From Isotricha intestinalis (lineage: Eukaryota > Ciliophora > Litostomatea > Vestibuliferida > Isotrichidae): a stretch of DNA of 64,000 bases. Position 1 is the stretch's first letter. Every line of letters begins with the position of its first letter. The position numbers were made by a program, and so were the translations under genes. Below the pieces are notes generated by a model. It ran no database searches and was not told the DNA's origin. It saw only the letters and a program-made list of their open reading frames with translations. This document shows, piece by piece, positions 29,882-40,712 of this stretch. The stretch lies in the NCBI GenBank assembly GCA_023807065.1, contig JAJJLU010003490.1:1-64000 (forward strand), written 5' to 3'.

Positions 29882-31173
29882 TTTTTAAAATAAAATTATA
29901 ATTTCATACAACATTTAAATCATTGAAGTTAATTATTAATATATAATTATAATGAAATTTTTATAATTTATTTTATATATTTTTTTAGAAATTTAAGATA
30001 TAATATAAAAATAATATAAAAATACAGTAAATGTCTTAAACATTAATAAATGGTAAAATCAATTTTTATAGAATAAAAATGCAAATTCAAATAATCATTT
30101 AATATTAAATTATTTTCATATCATTAACAAATATAAACTAGTTAAATAGGAAAGAATAAATTTAAATAATACAATAAATTTCCAATTTCAGTGAAAAAAA
30201 CCACTTTTTTAATGAAATTATTTTCCTGAACAAAATAAAATTTTCTTAAAAATATATTTAAAACTATCTTCAATTTTTAAAAAACCACAAAAATAATAAC
30301 AACATGATTTTAAAAATAAAAAAAATATTTGATTAAATTTTACTTTTGAAGAGGAAATTAAATGTTTTTTAAAGAACATTCTAAATTCTATTCATTTTTT
30401 TTAAAATTTTTCCATCTCGAAAAAGAATATTGTTATAATTTTTAAATTGTGAATATATAAAATAAAAAAAATAGAAGTATTATAAATATTTCTTCTATTA
30501 AATTTAAAATTTTTAACAAGGAAAACAATTTTAAAAAAATCTGTTTTAAAAGTATTAATGTTTAAAATAATAATAAATTAATCAAATTTAAATTTTTATA
30601 TTTTTTTATTGTGTTATTCTAAATTATTTTTTTAATTAAAGATTTATCAAATAATATTTTAATTATTTTTCTTTTATATCTCAAATGACCTTTAAAAATA
30701 TATTTTATATCTATATTTTACTTTTAATAGATTTTTAATTGTCTTCTTACAAAAATAATTAAATTGTTTGTACTTACCTATCATTGTAATTTTAGTTTTT
30801 TTAACTGTTTTTTTATATAAAATGAAGTTAAATTTAATATTGTTAATTTAAATCTTTCTTTTTTTAAATTTTCATTCATATCTATTTACATTATTTTTTA
30901 AGGAATAATTCTAGAAAATAAACTATTTTAATATAAAGTGGATTTTAAAACTAAAAACATAATTAGATTGTTTATAATTAATTTATATTAATTATTCCTA
31001 TAATATAATTTCACAACACACATCGTTTTTTCAAAAAGAAAAAATTGTTTTATATAATATAACTAACTTCTTAATATAAATTATTCATATCTCTATAATC
31101 AATTAACAAGTGATAATTTATTTTTATACTCTAAATGAAATTAAAAAAAAATTTATAAAATTAACTAATAATT
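29882..31173. other. Long intergenic spacer
   Basis: About 1.3 kb, the longest stretch in the window without a gene or coding-like patch. AT-rich, with stops in every frame on both strands. No tRNA or repeat array seen. Confidence 0.5.
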
Positions 31174-31599
31174 TTAATCAGAATCTATATAACAATTACT
31201 TCTGTATTTTTCACAATATGAAAAAAAAATTTTGAAAAAGGCTAAAATATCATCTCTTGAAAAATAATAATCTTCAAAATTATTATTTAAAAAATCATAA
31301 ATATAATTTGCAATACTCTCATAATCAGAATTATCATCATAAGAATAATTTAAAGGAGCAAAACTTGAATAATTAGAAGAATACTTTGTTGAAGAAGAAG
31401 AAAATTCATCCTCACAGTTATAGATTTCATATTTAATTGAATTTATTATATTATTCAAATCTAATTCATCATCATGCTCTTTATCTACCTTTATTAAACA
31501 ATAAATAATATTAAATATTTTATATTCTGTTAAAGGGAAAAAATCATTTTTTAAATTTTCAAATAATTGTTTTGCTTTCTGTTTTATTATTGGATTCAT
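31174..31599 (-). CDS. Small acidic protein, 141 aa, function unknown
   Basis: ATG to TAA. The protein is acidic and Tyr/Ser/Asp-rich, with two helical hydrophobic parts (residues about 5-55 and 90-130) separated by a Ser/Tyr linker (SSSSTKYSSNYSS). The half-helices with DDELDLNNIINSIKYEI and SRDDILAFFKIFFSYC resemble EF-hand pairs in spacing, but the calcium loops are not convincing. No signal peptide or membrane segment. It is isolated between two spacers of about 1.1-1.3 kb. No family recognised. Confidence 0.6.
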   Translation of the reverse strand: MNPIIKQKAKQLFENLKNDFFPLTEYKIFNIIYCLIKVDKEHDDELDLNNIINSIKYEIYNCEDEFSSSSTKYSSNYSSFAPLNYSYDDNSDYESIANYIYDFLNNNFEDYYFSRDDILAFFKIFFSYCEKYRSNCYIDSD

Positions 31600-32713
31600 T
31601 TAGAATTATATGAAACTTATTATATTTTTGATAAAATATTTTATTTAACTTGAAAGAGTTAACAAAAAAAATAATCGTCAAATAAATTAATCAAATATAA
31701 AAATTAAATTTAAAAAGCTCTTAAGATAAGCTATTTTTGGGTTTTTATTATTCTATCGATAAAAGTAAAAGGAAAATACAATCATAAAAAGTAATTTTGT
31801 TTCAAATCAAAATAAGAAACATTAATTCATGAAAAATATAAATAATATTATTGATATTTACTTAAAAGTGATGTTTTTCAATTTAAAAAATAAAAAAGAA
31901 AATTATTAATTGAGTATAATACTTTTTGGAGATAATTATGAGTGATGATTTGATAAACATTATAAACTTCCAATGAAATTTTATCTTAATTAATATTGTT
32001 ATTACTCTATATAATTATCTTAGATTCTTTTTGAATAAGTTTTTACATCTTTGAAATCATATATTCAAGATTTTAGAAAAATATTTATTATCTTTACATA
32101 TTTTGTTTTCTATTCATTTTTATTATTTTATTATTTTACTGAAAAAAAAAATAAATGAAAACAATTACAATAATTAAAAAAAGATTTATTAAACAATAAT
32201 ATTGATTGAAAATTTAAATAAATTTTAAAAAAACTTATCAATAATAAGTTATAAAGAATTATCAACAAATTTCATAAGTAAATTAGTGACTAATTTCTTT
32301 ATTATATATTCCTCTATTAAAATTTAATTTAATCAAAGAATATTTCTAAGATAACAATTATTTAAATGATAACCATTTAATTCATAAATTTTATCAAATT
32401 ACTTAAATTACTCTTTCCTTGAATGAAAAAATATTCTCTTATCTCTTTTGAAATAATTTAGCACATATTTTTTTTAATACAATACATAAAAAATTTCATT
32501 TATTGTGTTAAAGGCTTTTTAGTATTCTTTCTAATATTTTTCCCTTTTAATATTAATAATTTTGTTTTTATTCTTAATTTAGATTAAATGTTTTATAAAT
32601 AATAAAAAGGATATTTATTGCTTTTTTGAGCTAAAGATTTTACTTACAAAGTTTTATATTTATAATTATGATTAAAAACTTTTTTAATAAATAAAATAAA
32701 TATAAATTAATAT
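31600..32713. other. Intergenic spacer, about 1.1 kb
   Basis: Nothing recognised. A 12-codon ATG frame near 31937 is too short to support. Confidence 0.5.
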
Positions 32714-33853
32714 TTAATTATTTTTATTAAATTCATTTTTAAAATTTGTATTTAATTCATTTATTTTTTTTAATTTTACTTGAAACATATTATCATAATT
32801 TTTTTTAATAATATACATTTTCATTAATTCATCTTTTAACTTACTATTTTCTTTAATTAAATTTTCATTTTTTTGATTTTCAACAATTAATTTTTTTTCC
32901 AAATCTTTTTCATTATTTTTCATTAATAATAATTTATAATTTTCTTCTTTAATTTCATTTTCTTTTTTGATTTTTTCAATATCATTTTTTAAATTTTCAT
33001 TTTCTTTTTTTAACTTTTCAACTTCTTTATTAACATTAATTAAATTACCTAAAATTTTATTTAAAGGAATATATTTAATTTCTTTTTTTGGAACTTTAAT
33101 ACTGACTTTTTCATTTTGAATAATTCTAAAACTATTTTTATTTTCAATAAAAGAAAATAATAAAATTTGTTCTTCTATTGATAAATTTTCAAAAGAAACA
33201 AAAGATTGAAAATTAAACATTTTATTTTGATTAAATTCATTTTGATTTAAATAATCATAAATATAATAAATATCAAAAGATTCAATTTTTAATTTTTCAT
33301 TATCAAATTTATTCATTTTTTCCTTTAAATTTTCTATGAATTCTTCATCAATATAATTAAAACTTTCATTATTTAAAATACTTTTATTTGTATTTTCAGG
33401 AAATAAATTTTGTAATAGAAAATTTAAATTTTGTTCTTCTTCTTCTAATTTTTTTTCTTCTAATTGTTTTATTATATTTTCTTCAATTTCAGTTAATTTT
33501 AATTTAGAAATTAAAGTATCAAAATTTATTATTTCTCTATTATTATTATTTATTTCATTTTCTTCATTTTTTTGATTTGATGAAGAACTATTAAATTCAT
33601 TATTTGATAAATTATTTTTTTCTAAAGAATTATTACTTGATAACATTGTTTCTGATTTTAAATTTGATATTTCTTTTTTCATTGATTGTAAAATATAATA
33701 TAAATTCTCATTTAATTGTTTTATTTTATTTATTGATGTTTCTGTTTTTTTTTGATTTAATGAATTATTTATTGTTAAGGAATTTATTTGAGAATTTATT
33801 TGAGAATTATTTGATGATATTGTATTTTTATTTGATGATTTTTGACTATCCAT
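32714..33853 (-). CDS. Coiled-coil protein, 379 aa, function unknown
   Basis: Ser/Asn-rich head (residues 1-35), then a helical central region and a strong coiled coil from about 265 to 375 (VEKLKKENENLKNDIEKI and following heptads). A more ordered stretch at about 185-260 (IESFDIYYIYDYLNQ, FQSFVSFENLSIEEQ) may be a small domain. The stop is TAA, with no intron. It is head-to-head with the gene at 34073, with 219 bases between starts. No catalytic motif. Confidence 0.8.
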   Translation of the reverse strand: MDSQKSSNKNTISSNNSQINSQINSLTINNSLNQKKTETSINKIKQLNENLYYILQSMKKEISNLKSETMLSSNNSLEKNNLSNNEFNSSSSNQKNEENEINNNNREIINFDTLISKLKLTEIEENIIKQLEEKKLEEEEQNLNFLLQNLFPENTNKSILNNESFNYIDEEFIENLKEKMNKFDNEKLKIESFDIYYIYDYLNQNEFNQNKMFNFQSFVSFENLSIEEQILLFSFIENKNSFRIIQNEKVSIKVPKKEIKYIPLNKILGNLINVNKEVEKLKKENENLKNDIEKIKKENEIKEENYKLLLMKNNEKDLEKKLIVENQKNENLIKENSKLKDELMKMYIIKKNYDNMFQVKLKKINELNTNFKNEFNKNN

Positions 33854-34072
33854 TTTTTATTTATTTTTGTTTTTTTTCATTTTTTTAGTTTTTAATTTAA
33901 ATAAATATTTATTTATATTTTTTTTCTTTATTTTTAAATTTTTTTTTCAAAAGTTGTATTTTATCTTAAAAATAAAAAGATTATTTTATAAAATTGAAAA
34001 GACAATTTTTAAAAAATATTATTAAATAGATTTTAAAATATACATTTTTTTAATCTATAATAATTTTAATAA
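33854..34072. promoter_or_regulatory. Divergent promoter region
   Basis: 219 bases of AT-rich sequence between two divergent start codons; both promoters should be here. No motif recognised. Confidence 0.4.
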
Positions 34073-34843
34073 ATGTCAAATATAGAAAGTGAAATAGATA
34101 AATATGCTTTATTAATAAAAAATGAATTTTCAATTATTAGTTCTAATTTTATTAAATTATCAGATTTATATAAACAAAATAAAGAATTATTAAAAAAAAA
34201 GAGAAATTTAAAGCATTTAACAAAAAGAATAAAAATTTTCAAATTCAAGAAAAGAAAAATTTAGAAAAAAAAAACAATTTCTTCAAAAATTATTATTGAA
34301 CCAAAATATGATGAAAAAGAAGGAAAAGTTATAAATGAATTTCATATAAAATTAATTTTTGGTGAAAATAAAAGTTGTTTTGGTCCTTATCAATCTGAAT
34401 CTTTTACAAAAGATTTAAATAATATTATAATTAATAAATTAAATGAAATTTTTTTAAAATGGAGAAATTTGAAACAATTAAATCAAGAACAAAATAATTA
34501 TTTAAATAATTGTTTTCATCAAATTAAATTATCTATTAATAAATTTATTGAAGATAAAAAAAATCAAGAGAATAATAATGAACCTTTTAATATGAAAGAA
34601 AATCATTTTAATGAAGATTTTAGTCAAAATAATAATTCAGCGAACAATAAGGAGAATAAAACAATTTTGAATAAAACGAATAATTTTGAAGAAAAAGATT
34701 CTGATAAAAAAAATGTTAAATCAAACAATCAATCTTTTGATAATATAAATGAAGAAACTTCAGAAAAAACTATTAAAAAAGAATTTAATATATTAAGTTA
34801 TTTAAATGAAGAAGATTATGAAAATGAAAAATCAAAAAAATAA
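34073..34843 (+). CDS. Charged helical protein, about 256 aa, reading frame disturbed
   Basis: From ATG at 34073 the frame hits an in-frame TAG at 34262-34264 and then continues open to TAA at 34843. The part after the TAG is clearly coding (IIIEPKYDEKEG, IKLIFGENKSCFGPY, LNEIFLKWRNLKQLN), then Asn/Lys/Glu-rich to the end. Between a 9-A run (34192-34200) and a 10-A run (34265-34274) another frame has codon use closer to the rest (rich in GAA, AAT, CAA), so two compensating A-run indels would both improve the protein and remove the TAG. No GT donor exists for an intron here. Function unknown; the fold is helical with one ordered beta-like patch. Confidence 0.65.
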
Positions 34844-35768
34844 TTAAAAAAATATAAATAAAATAATAAACCAAAATAATATTTTTTTCACAAATATAAT
34901 TGTTATATTGATATTTATTGAATAATTAAAAGTATTAATTATATACTCTAATTTATATTCAATAACTATCATCTTTTTAATTATCAATAGAATTTTCATA
35001 TTAAAAAGAAATAGAAAATCTCTTTTTACTATTAGAATAATTTAAATCAGAAGATTTATCTAAAGAATTAATATTTAAATCATTAATTAAAAGTTTTTTT
35101 CATCATTTTTTTTTTCCATAATCTATATAATGAATTTAAATATACCATGAATTCCAAATTTACAATATTCAAACTATTTAAAAAAAAAGAATAAATATAA
35201 AAATATTAAATTAAAGAATAAAATGATTAAATGTTTATTAATTTACTATTCAAAGAGAAAAAGATATAATTAATAATGTTTACTATAATTATAATGTTTT
35301 TCAAAAGCAAACTTTAATTTTAGATTTTTTCCTTTTATTAGTTATCACACATTCATTTTTCTAAAGGAAAAAATAATTATTCTTAAAGTTCTATATTTAT
35401 TATTTATCAAACTTTCTTTTAAATTTTTTCAATTAAAAATAATTAAAACTATTATATTAGAATTATATATTATTATTAAGAAAGTTGATAATTTCTTAAA
35501 AAAAACTAGGAAGAATAAAATTAAAAAAATGTTAAGATAAAATATAGAAGTGGAGAAATCTTTTATATGTTTATTAAAAATAAGTATATTCCTTTTAATT
35601 TTCTTTTAAATAATTTAATTTATTGATAATCATTATTTTTATATATAAAATTTGTTTCATTTATTATTAAAAAATTTTATTATTTTAAAATAATAGAATT
35701 AATAATGACATTTTAAATAACAATTCATTTCTATTTATAATGTGATTAATTTTATATTTTTATTATAA
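34844..35768. other. Intergenic spacer
   Basis: About 900 bases of AT-rich sequence, stops in all frames, nothing recognised. Confidence 0.5.
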
Positions 35769-37343
35769 ATGTCTGAAAAAGAAATTTCTTATTTAATAGA
35801 TTCAAAATTAATAGAAATAAATCATAAATTATCTAAAAAAAAACTTCAATTTACTCCTTTAGAAATATCAGATAATTATTTCAACGAAGTAAGAGAAGAA
35901 TTAATAGAATTTAATCCAGAAATAAAGAAAAAATCAAACAGTGAAATTATTTCAAAAAAAATAACAAGTAAAATTCCCTTAAATATAAAAAAAGTAAAAA
36001 CAAATAAAGCATTATCTAAATTTATAAAACAAGATAAAGATAATAATATATTAATAGATAATAATTTAAGTTTTTATAATTCAAATAGTAAAAATACAGG
36101 AGTAATTTCAGAAATGAAATCAAATGATATTTATAATATAATTAATGAAAATATAAATGAAAATAATATTCAATTTCATAAAAGAAAATTAACAAGTATG
36201 AATGATGAAAAATTACTTTTTGAAAAAAATTCCAATGGAAATAAATTATATAATTCAAAAGATCAAAATGATAATAATGAAAATAAAGATGTTATTATTC
36301 ATATGAAAAAAAAATTTTTAACAAACAAACCGAAAAAATCATTTTGTTTTTCAAATTTACAATTTAATCAAGATGAGGTTAATTCTTTATCGAATATAGA
36401 AGAAATAACAAATTTTTATTCATATACAGAAAAATGTTTTGAAACGATGTTTTATTTAGAAAAAGAAAAAATAATAAATAAATGTACTCCTTTAAATTTT
36501 CCTTTTGATAAAATAATAAATGAAAAAAAAAAGAAATTAGTAATTTTTGATTTAGATGAAACTTTAGTACATTGTCAAGTAAAAAATATAGAAGAATGTC
36601 AATATCAAATTGATATAAATTTACCATCAAAAAAAAAAGCAAAAATAGGAATTAATATAAGACCAAATTTAAATAGAGCTTTAAATAAAATTAAAGATAA
36701 ATATATTATTGTTGTTTTTACTGCAAGTCATAAAAGTTATGCTGATGCCGTTTTAAATTTTATAGATCCTAATGATTTATATTTTAAATATAGATTATAT
36801 AGAAATAATTGTACTACTATTAAATTAAATGGAAAAGAAATTTATATTAAAGATTTAAGCTTATTTAAAAATATTAATTTAAAAAACATTATTGTCGTTG
36901 ATAATTCTGTTATGAGTTTTTATTTTAATTTAAATAATGGAATTCCTATTTTACCTTATTATAATTCTTTTAAAGATAATGAATTAATTTGTCTTTCTTA
37001 TTATTTATTTTCTATTTATGATTATCATGATTTACGAAATGCAAATAAAAAAAATTTCAAATTAGAATCATTTAAAAATCATGTTTTTGATAAATTAAAA
37101 TTAGAGGAAGATAATAATGAAAGTGATGATTCTATTTTAGGTTTAAGAGCCGAAAATTCTAATTATCAAATTGAAAATAATAATGATGATGATATAAATG
37201 ATTATAATGATAATGATGATTTTGATAATAAAAATAAAAAAATTTTAAAATTTAATGTTTCTGAAAATTTAAAGGAGTCTATTCATAATTTTAGAAAAAA
37301 ATATTTTGATGAGAAAATTTCAAAAGGAAGAGACATGAATTAA
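35769..37343 (+). CDS. FCP1/SCP-like HAD phosphatase (CTD phosphatase-like), 524 aa
   Basis: The catalytic domain runs from about residue 250 to 420. It opens with LVIFDLDETLVHC, the DxDxT active-site motif of the FCP/SCP branch of HAD phosphatases, followed by IRPNLNRAL, VVFTASHKSYADAVLNFIDP, RLYRNNC, YIKDLSLF and VVDNSVMSF with the GIPILPYY block. Enzymes of this family remove phosphates from Ser/Thr, classically on the RNA polymerase II C-terminal domain. The first 240 residues are disordered and basic; the C-terminal 100 are acidic Asn/Asp-rich. There is no BRCT domain, so it is closer to the small SCP type with added tails. Substrate unknown. The stop is TAA. Confidence 0.95.
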   Translation: MSEKEISYLIDSKLIEINHKLSKKKLQFTPLEISDNYFNEVREELIEFNPEIKKKSNSEIISKKITSKIPLNIKKVKTNKALSKFIKQDKDNNILIDNNLSFYNSNSKNTGVISEMKSNDIYNIINENINENNIQFHKRKLTSMNDEKLLFEKNSNGNKLYNSKDQNDNNENKDVIIHMKKKFLTNKPKKSFCFSNLQFNQDEVNSLSNIEEITNFYSYTEKCFETMFYLEKEKIINKCTPLNFPFDKIINEKKKKLVIFDLDETLVHCQVKNIEECQYQIDINLPSKKKAKIGINIRPNLNRALNKIKDKYIIVVFTASHKSYADAVLNFIDPNDLYFKYRLYRNNCTTIKLNGKEIYIKDLSLFKNINLKNIIVVDNSVMSFYFNLNNGIPILPYYNSFKDNELICLSYYLFSIYDYHDLRNANKKNFKLESFKNHVFDKLKLEEDNNESDDSILGLRAENSNYQIENNNDDDINDYNDNDDFDNKNKKILKFNVSENLKESIHNFRKKYFDEKISKGRDMN

Positions 37344-38114
37344 TTGAATTTTTTTAAAAATTTAATTTGATATTATTGGAATTAATAATAATTTTTAATA
37401 AATTTCACTTAATAATTTATTCATTAACTAAATTTTGTAGATACTCAATTGTTAGTAATCCATTAGTTGTTATATTTATATTATATTTTTATAGTATTAT
37501 TATAAAATAATTGTAAATTTAGTAAACTTTTAGATAGAAAAAACCAAAGTTTAATTTTTTTTTAAAATTTAAATTTAACATTATCATAAATAAACTCATT
37601 ATTTATTTTCTTTGTTTTTTTATTTATTTAAAATGAATGGTAATATTAATATTCATTAAAAATTTTTATAAAAATTTTTTAAATAAGTTAAAAAATAATT
37701 AAGGTTGTCGTTTGACAATGTTTAATGAATTTTAAAATAAAGGAAATAAGAACTTTATGATTAATAGTATAAAAAATTTGAAAATTTCAAACATAGTTCA
37801 TTATTTTCTTTTTATAATAAACTTTACTTAATATTTTTTAATTAAGAATTTAAAATAATATCAAGAAAAGTTAAATAAACTTCAATCATTATGAAAAATC
37901 ATCTTTTGTATAATAAAGATAAAAATATAACATTAATAAAAAGATTTTAAATTAAATAATCATTTAAAAAAAATTATTAATATAATGATTTATTATTAAA
38001 GATCAATACAAGTTTAAATAAATTCAAATAAAAAAAGTTTGATAAAAAATTAATTATATAATTAATAAAATAAAATTAATAAACTTTGTTAATTAATTTG
38101 AATAAAAATTAATA
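37344..38114. other. Intergenic spacer
   Basis: About 770 bases of AT-rich sequence; nothing recognised. Confidence 0.5.
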
Positions 38115-38237
38115 ATGAAATTTAGGATTTACATTTTTTATTTTTTTTATTTAATAATAACTATATTGAGTCATCTTTTTTTACCAACAACATCATTCAA
38201 AGACAATAAAAAAATTGAAGTAGATAAAATTTTATAA
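38115..38237 (+). CDS. Short secreted-peptide-like open frame, 40 aa
   Basis: ATG to TAA. The peptide opens with a short basic start, a 20-residue hydrophobic core and a polar end (LPTTSFKDNKK), as in a signal peptide with a very short mature part. Hydrophobic text can arise by chance in T-rich spacer, so support is weak. It lies 111 bases upstream of the prominin-like gene, which itself starts with a signal peptide. It could be a decayed 5' copy, an upstream frame, or chance. Confidence 0.25.
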   Translation: MKFRIYIFYFFYLIITILSHLFLPTTSFKDNKKIEVDKIL

Positions 38238-38348
38238 ATATTTAAAATAAATTATATGTTTAATGTTCCATGAAAATAAAAATTTATATAATTAAAAATT
38301 CATAAACCTATTTTTTTCATAATTAAAAGGTAAATAATATAAAAAAAG

Positions 38349-40637
38349 ATGAAAACAAAAATAACAAAAATATTATTTCTTTCATTATTAATATCAATAA
38401 TCATATATCAATCAAAGCATATTAATTTAATGAATTCAAAAATATTAAGAAAAACTTTATCAAGTAATGGCATAGATGAAATATGTAACAAATCAAAAGA
38501 AGGAATAAATGAATTATATACAAAATCAGAATATGAATATATTTCTAAAGATAAAGACGAAAAATATGTTGATTATCTAATGAAATTTTTAGAGGATTAT
38601 GAAATTAAATATTTAAAAGATTATTCAAAAAAATTATTAACAATAGGAATTGTATTATGTTTAGAAGCATTATTAATTATATTTTGGGTAGGTTATTGTA
38701 TTTGTTGTGGTCATCCTTGTTGTTGTTGTAAAAATAATGGACAAAAAGATACTTGTGTAAATACTTCTTTTAGGATTGCAACAATATTATTTTTAATTAG
38801 TATTATTTCTTGTGTTTTAGGAATGATATATTCAATAAAATTTAATCAGAGTATAAATAGTACGTCATGTTCAATTTTTCGACTTTATGATCATTTTATT
38901 TCTGGTGATGAATGTTCTGAAAAACCAGTTTGGAATGGAATTAATGAAATTAATCATTTAATTAATCAAACTGAAGATCAATTAAATTATATTGATAATT
39001 ATACTCAAACAGTAATTAATAATTCTAATGATACAAACATTTCTACATTTGAGTTTCAAAATGAACCATTATCTGTGAATCCGTATCCTGAATATGAGAG
39101 AGATAAAGATTCTAATGTTTATATTGCTTTAGATGAATATAAAAATAAAATAGAACAAGATCTTTTTTTTTTAGACAAAGGTTTCAAATTATTAAAGGAT
39201 TTATCAGACTTAGCTGATCAAATTAAGAAGGATAAAACAAAAATTTCTGAAAGTTTATATAATTCTGGAAACCAATTAAATGATATAAATAATACTTTTA
39301 ATACTTTATCAAATGATATTTTAGATGTTATTTATGATTATCAAAGAAAATATAATAAATATTCAAATTTGTTTTATCTAGGAACTTTTGGTCTATTATT
39401 TATTTGTTCTATTTTAATATTAATTAGTTTAATGTTATTTACAATATGTGAATGTCAATGTCCAAGATATATTTTTCATTTTACATATTTTTTTAATATG
39501 TTATTTATTCTTATTATTTTAATTTTTGGTATTATTTTTGGATTAATTTCGTTGATTGGGAAAGATTCTGTTGGAGTAATGGAAGAAATTATTAGTGAAA
39601 GTAATTTAAATAAAACTTCTGATGCTGTTGTTTTAAAAGGAAATGGAACTAAATACTTAAATGTTTGCTTTAATAGTAATGGAAATTTATCTAGTGTTTT
39701 GAATTTAAAATTAAATAATAATGGAATTGATGTTTTAAATCAATTATATCATTATAAAAGTATTGTTGATGATGCTATTATTGTTTATCAAAAATATGAT
39801 TTTTCATCTTTAAATGATGTTTTGGATGATGAATATAAATTTTATTATGAGCCTCAAAATGATAATAAATCTATAAAAGATGTTTTAGATACATTTAGAA
39901 AATATACTGATAAAAAATATAATGAAAAAGTAAAATTTTCTCATTTTTGGGTAACTAATGAAAAATTCTGTGAGGTTGATTCTATAAAAATAAATCCTTA
40001 CAATCATTTAGAAGAAGATGCAAACTATTGTTTTATGTTTAATTCAATATCAGCATGTTTGCAAACTTATAATGATATAACTTTTGATAATGGGAAAAAT
40101 TTATGTGATATTTGGTTAGAATATAAAAATTCAATTAATGGATTTATTGAAAATTACCTACAAATACTTTCAGAACTAAAATCAGATTATACAAGTAAGC
40201 TAAATGATTCTAAAGTTCAAATTGTGAATGGTTTAAAAGATTCTCTTAATATGATAGAACCAATTTATGATATATATAATGGTCGTTTAAGTGACGATAA
40301 TGATGATATTTTTTCTGTTTTAAATTGTAGATTTTTAAAAAGGGATTCAAGAATTTTTTTTGATGTCTTAGGAAATGATTTAAGCAAAGATTCTGGATTT
40401 ATTGAAATATTTATACTTGTTTCTTGTATTTGTTCTTCTTTAGGAATTTTCTTTGGTTTAATTATTATTTTAAGAGCAAAAATGAATGAAGAAAATAAAA
40501 AAAAAATAAAATTAAAGAATTCTATAAAAAAAGAAAATTTAACTGAATTAACTGAGTTGAAAAGTAAAAAAAGTGAAATTGAAAAAAATGAAAATGAAAA
40601 AATTGACAAGGAAGAAGTTAAAGTTCAAAATGAATGA
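38349..40637 (+). CDS. Prominin-like five-pass membrane glycoprotein, 762 aa
   Basis: The topology matches prominins (CD133 family), which sit in plasma-membrane protrusions: a signal peptide (residues 1-20), TM1 at about 97-119 followed by a Cys-rich cytoplasmic turn (CICCGHPCCCCK), TM2 at about 142-164, a large loop of about 175 residues, TM3 at 343-366, TM4 at 378-402, a second large loop of about 285 residues and TM5 at about 688-712. Both loops carry N-glycosylation sequons (NST, NQT, NYT, NDT, NKT) and cysteines. The C-terminal tail is Lys/Glu-rich. The length is slightly under the animal family (about 860). The assignment is by topology and the Cys-rich turn rather than by strong sequence motifs; a related five-pass family is possible. 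The stop is TGA. Confidence 0.75.
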   Translation: MKTKITKILFLSLLISIIIYQSKHINLMNSKILRKTLSSNGIDEICNKSKEGINELYTKSEYEYISKDKDEKYVDYLMKFLEDYEIKYLKDYSKKLLTIGIVLCLEALLIIFWVGYCICCGHPCCCCKNNGQKDTCVNTSFRIATILFLISIISCVLGMIYSIKFNQSINSTSCSIFRLYDHFISGDECSEKPVWNGINEINHLINQTEDQLNYIDNYTQTVINNSNDTNISTFEFQNEPLSVNPYPEYERDKDSNVYIALDEYKNKIEQDLFFLDKGFKLLKDLSDLADQIKKDKTKISESLYNSGNQLNDINNTFNTLSNDILDVIYDYQRKYNKYSNLFYLGTFGLLFICSILILISLMLFTICECQCPRYIFHFTYFFNMLFILIILIFGIIFGLISLIGKDSVGVMEEIISESNLNKTSDAVVLKGNGTKYLNVCFNSNGNLSSVLNLKLNNNGIDVLNQLYHYKSIVDDAIIVYQKYDFSSLNDVLDDEYKFYYEPQNDNKSIKDVLDTFRKYTDKKYNEKVKFSHFWVTNEKFCEVDSIKINPYNHLEEDANYCFMFNSISACLQTYNDITFDNGKNLCDIWLEYKNSINGFIENYLQILSELKSDYTSKLNDSKVQIVNGLKDSLNMIEPIYDIYNGRLSDDNDDIFSVLNCRFLKRDSRIFFDVLGNDLSKDSGFIEIFILVSCICSSLGIFFGLIIILRAKMNEENKKKIKLKNSIKKENLTELTELKSKKSEIEKNENEKIDKEEVKVQNE

Positions 40638-40712
40638 AAAAATAATATTATGAAGATAAATTTATTAAATTCAATTTAATACAAATAAAATATTTAAATT
40701 ATATTTAATAAA

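Noticed and set aside
34262..34264. TAG read as glutamine (reassigned code)
   Set aside because: TAG ends the cyclin at 13554 at the expected length, TAA and TGA end all other genes, and another frame explains the region better through A-run indels.
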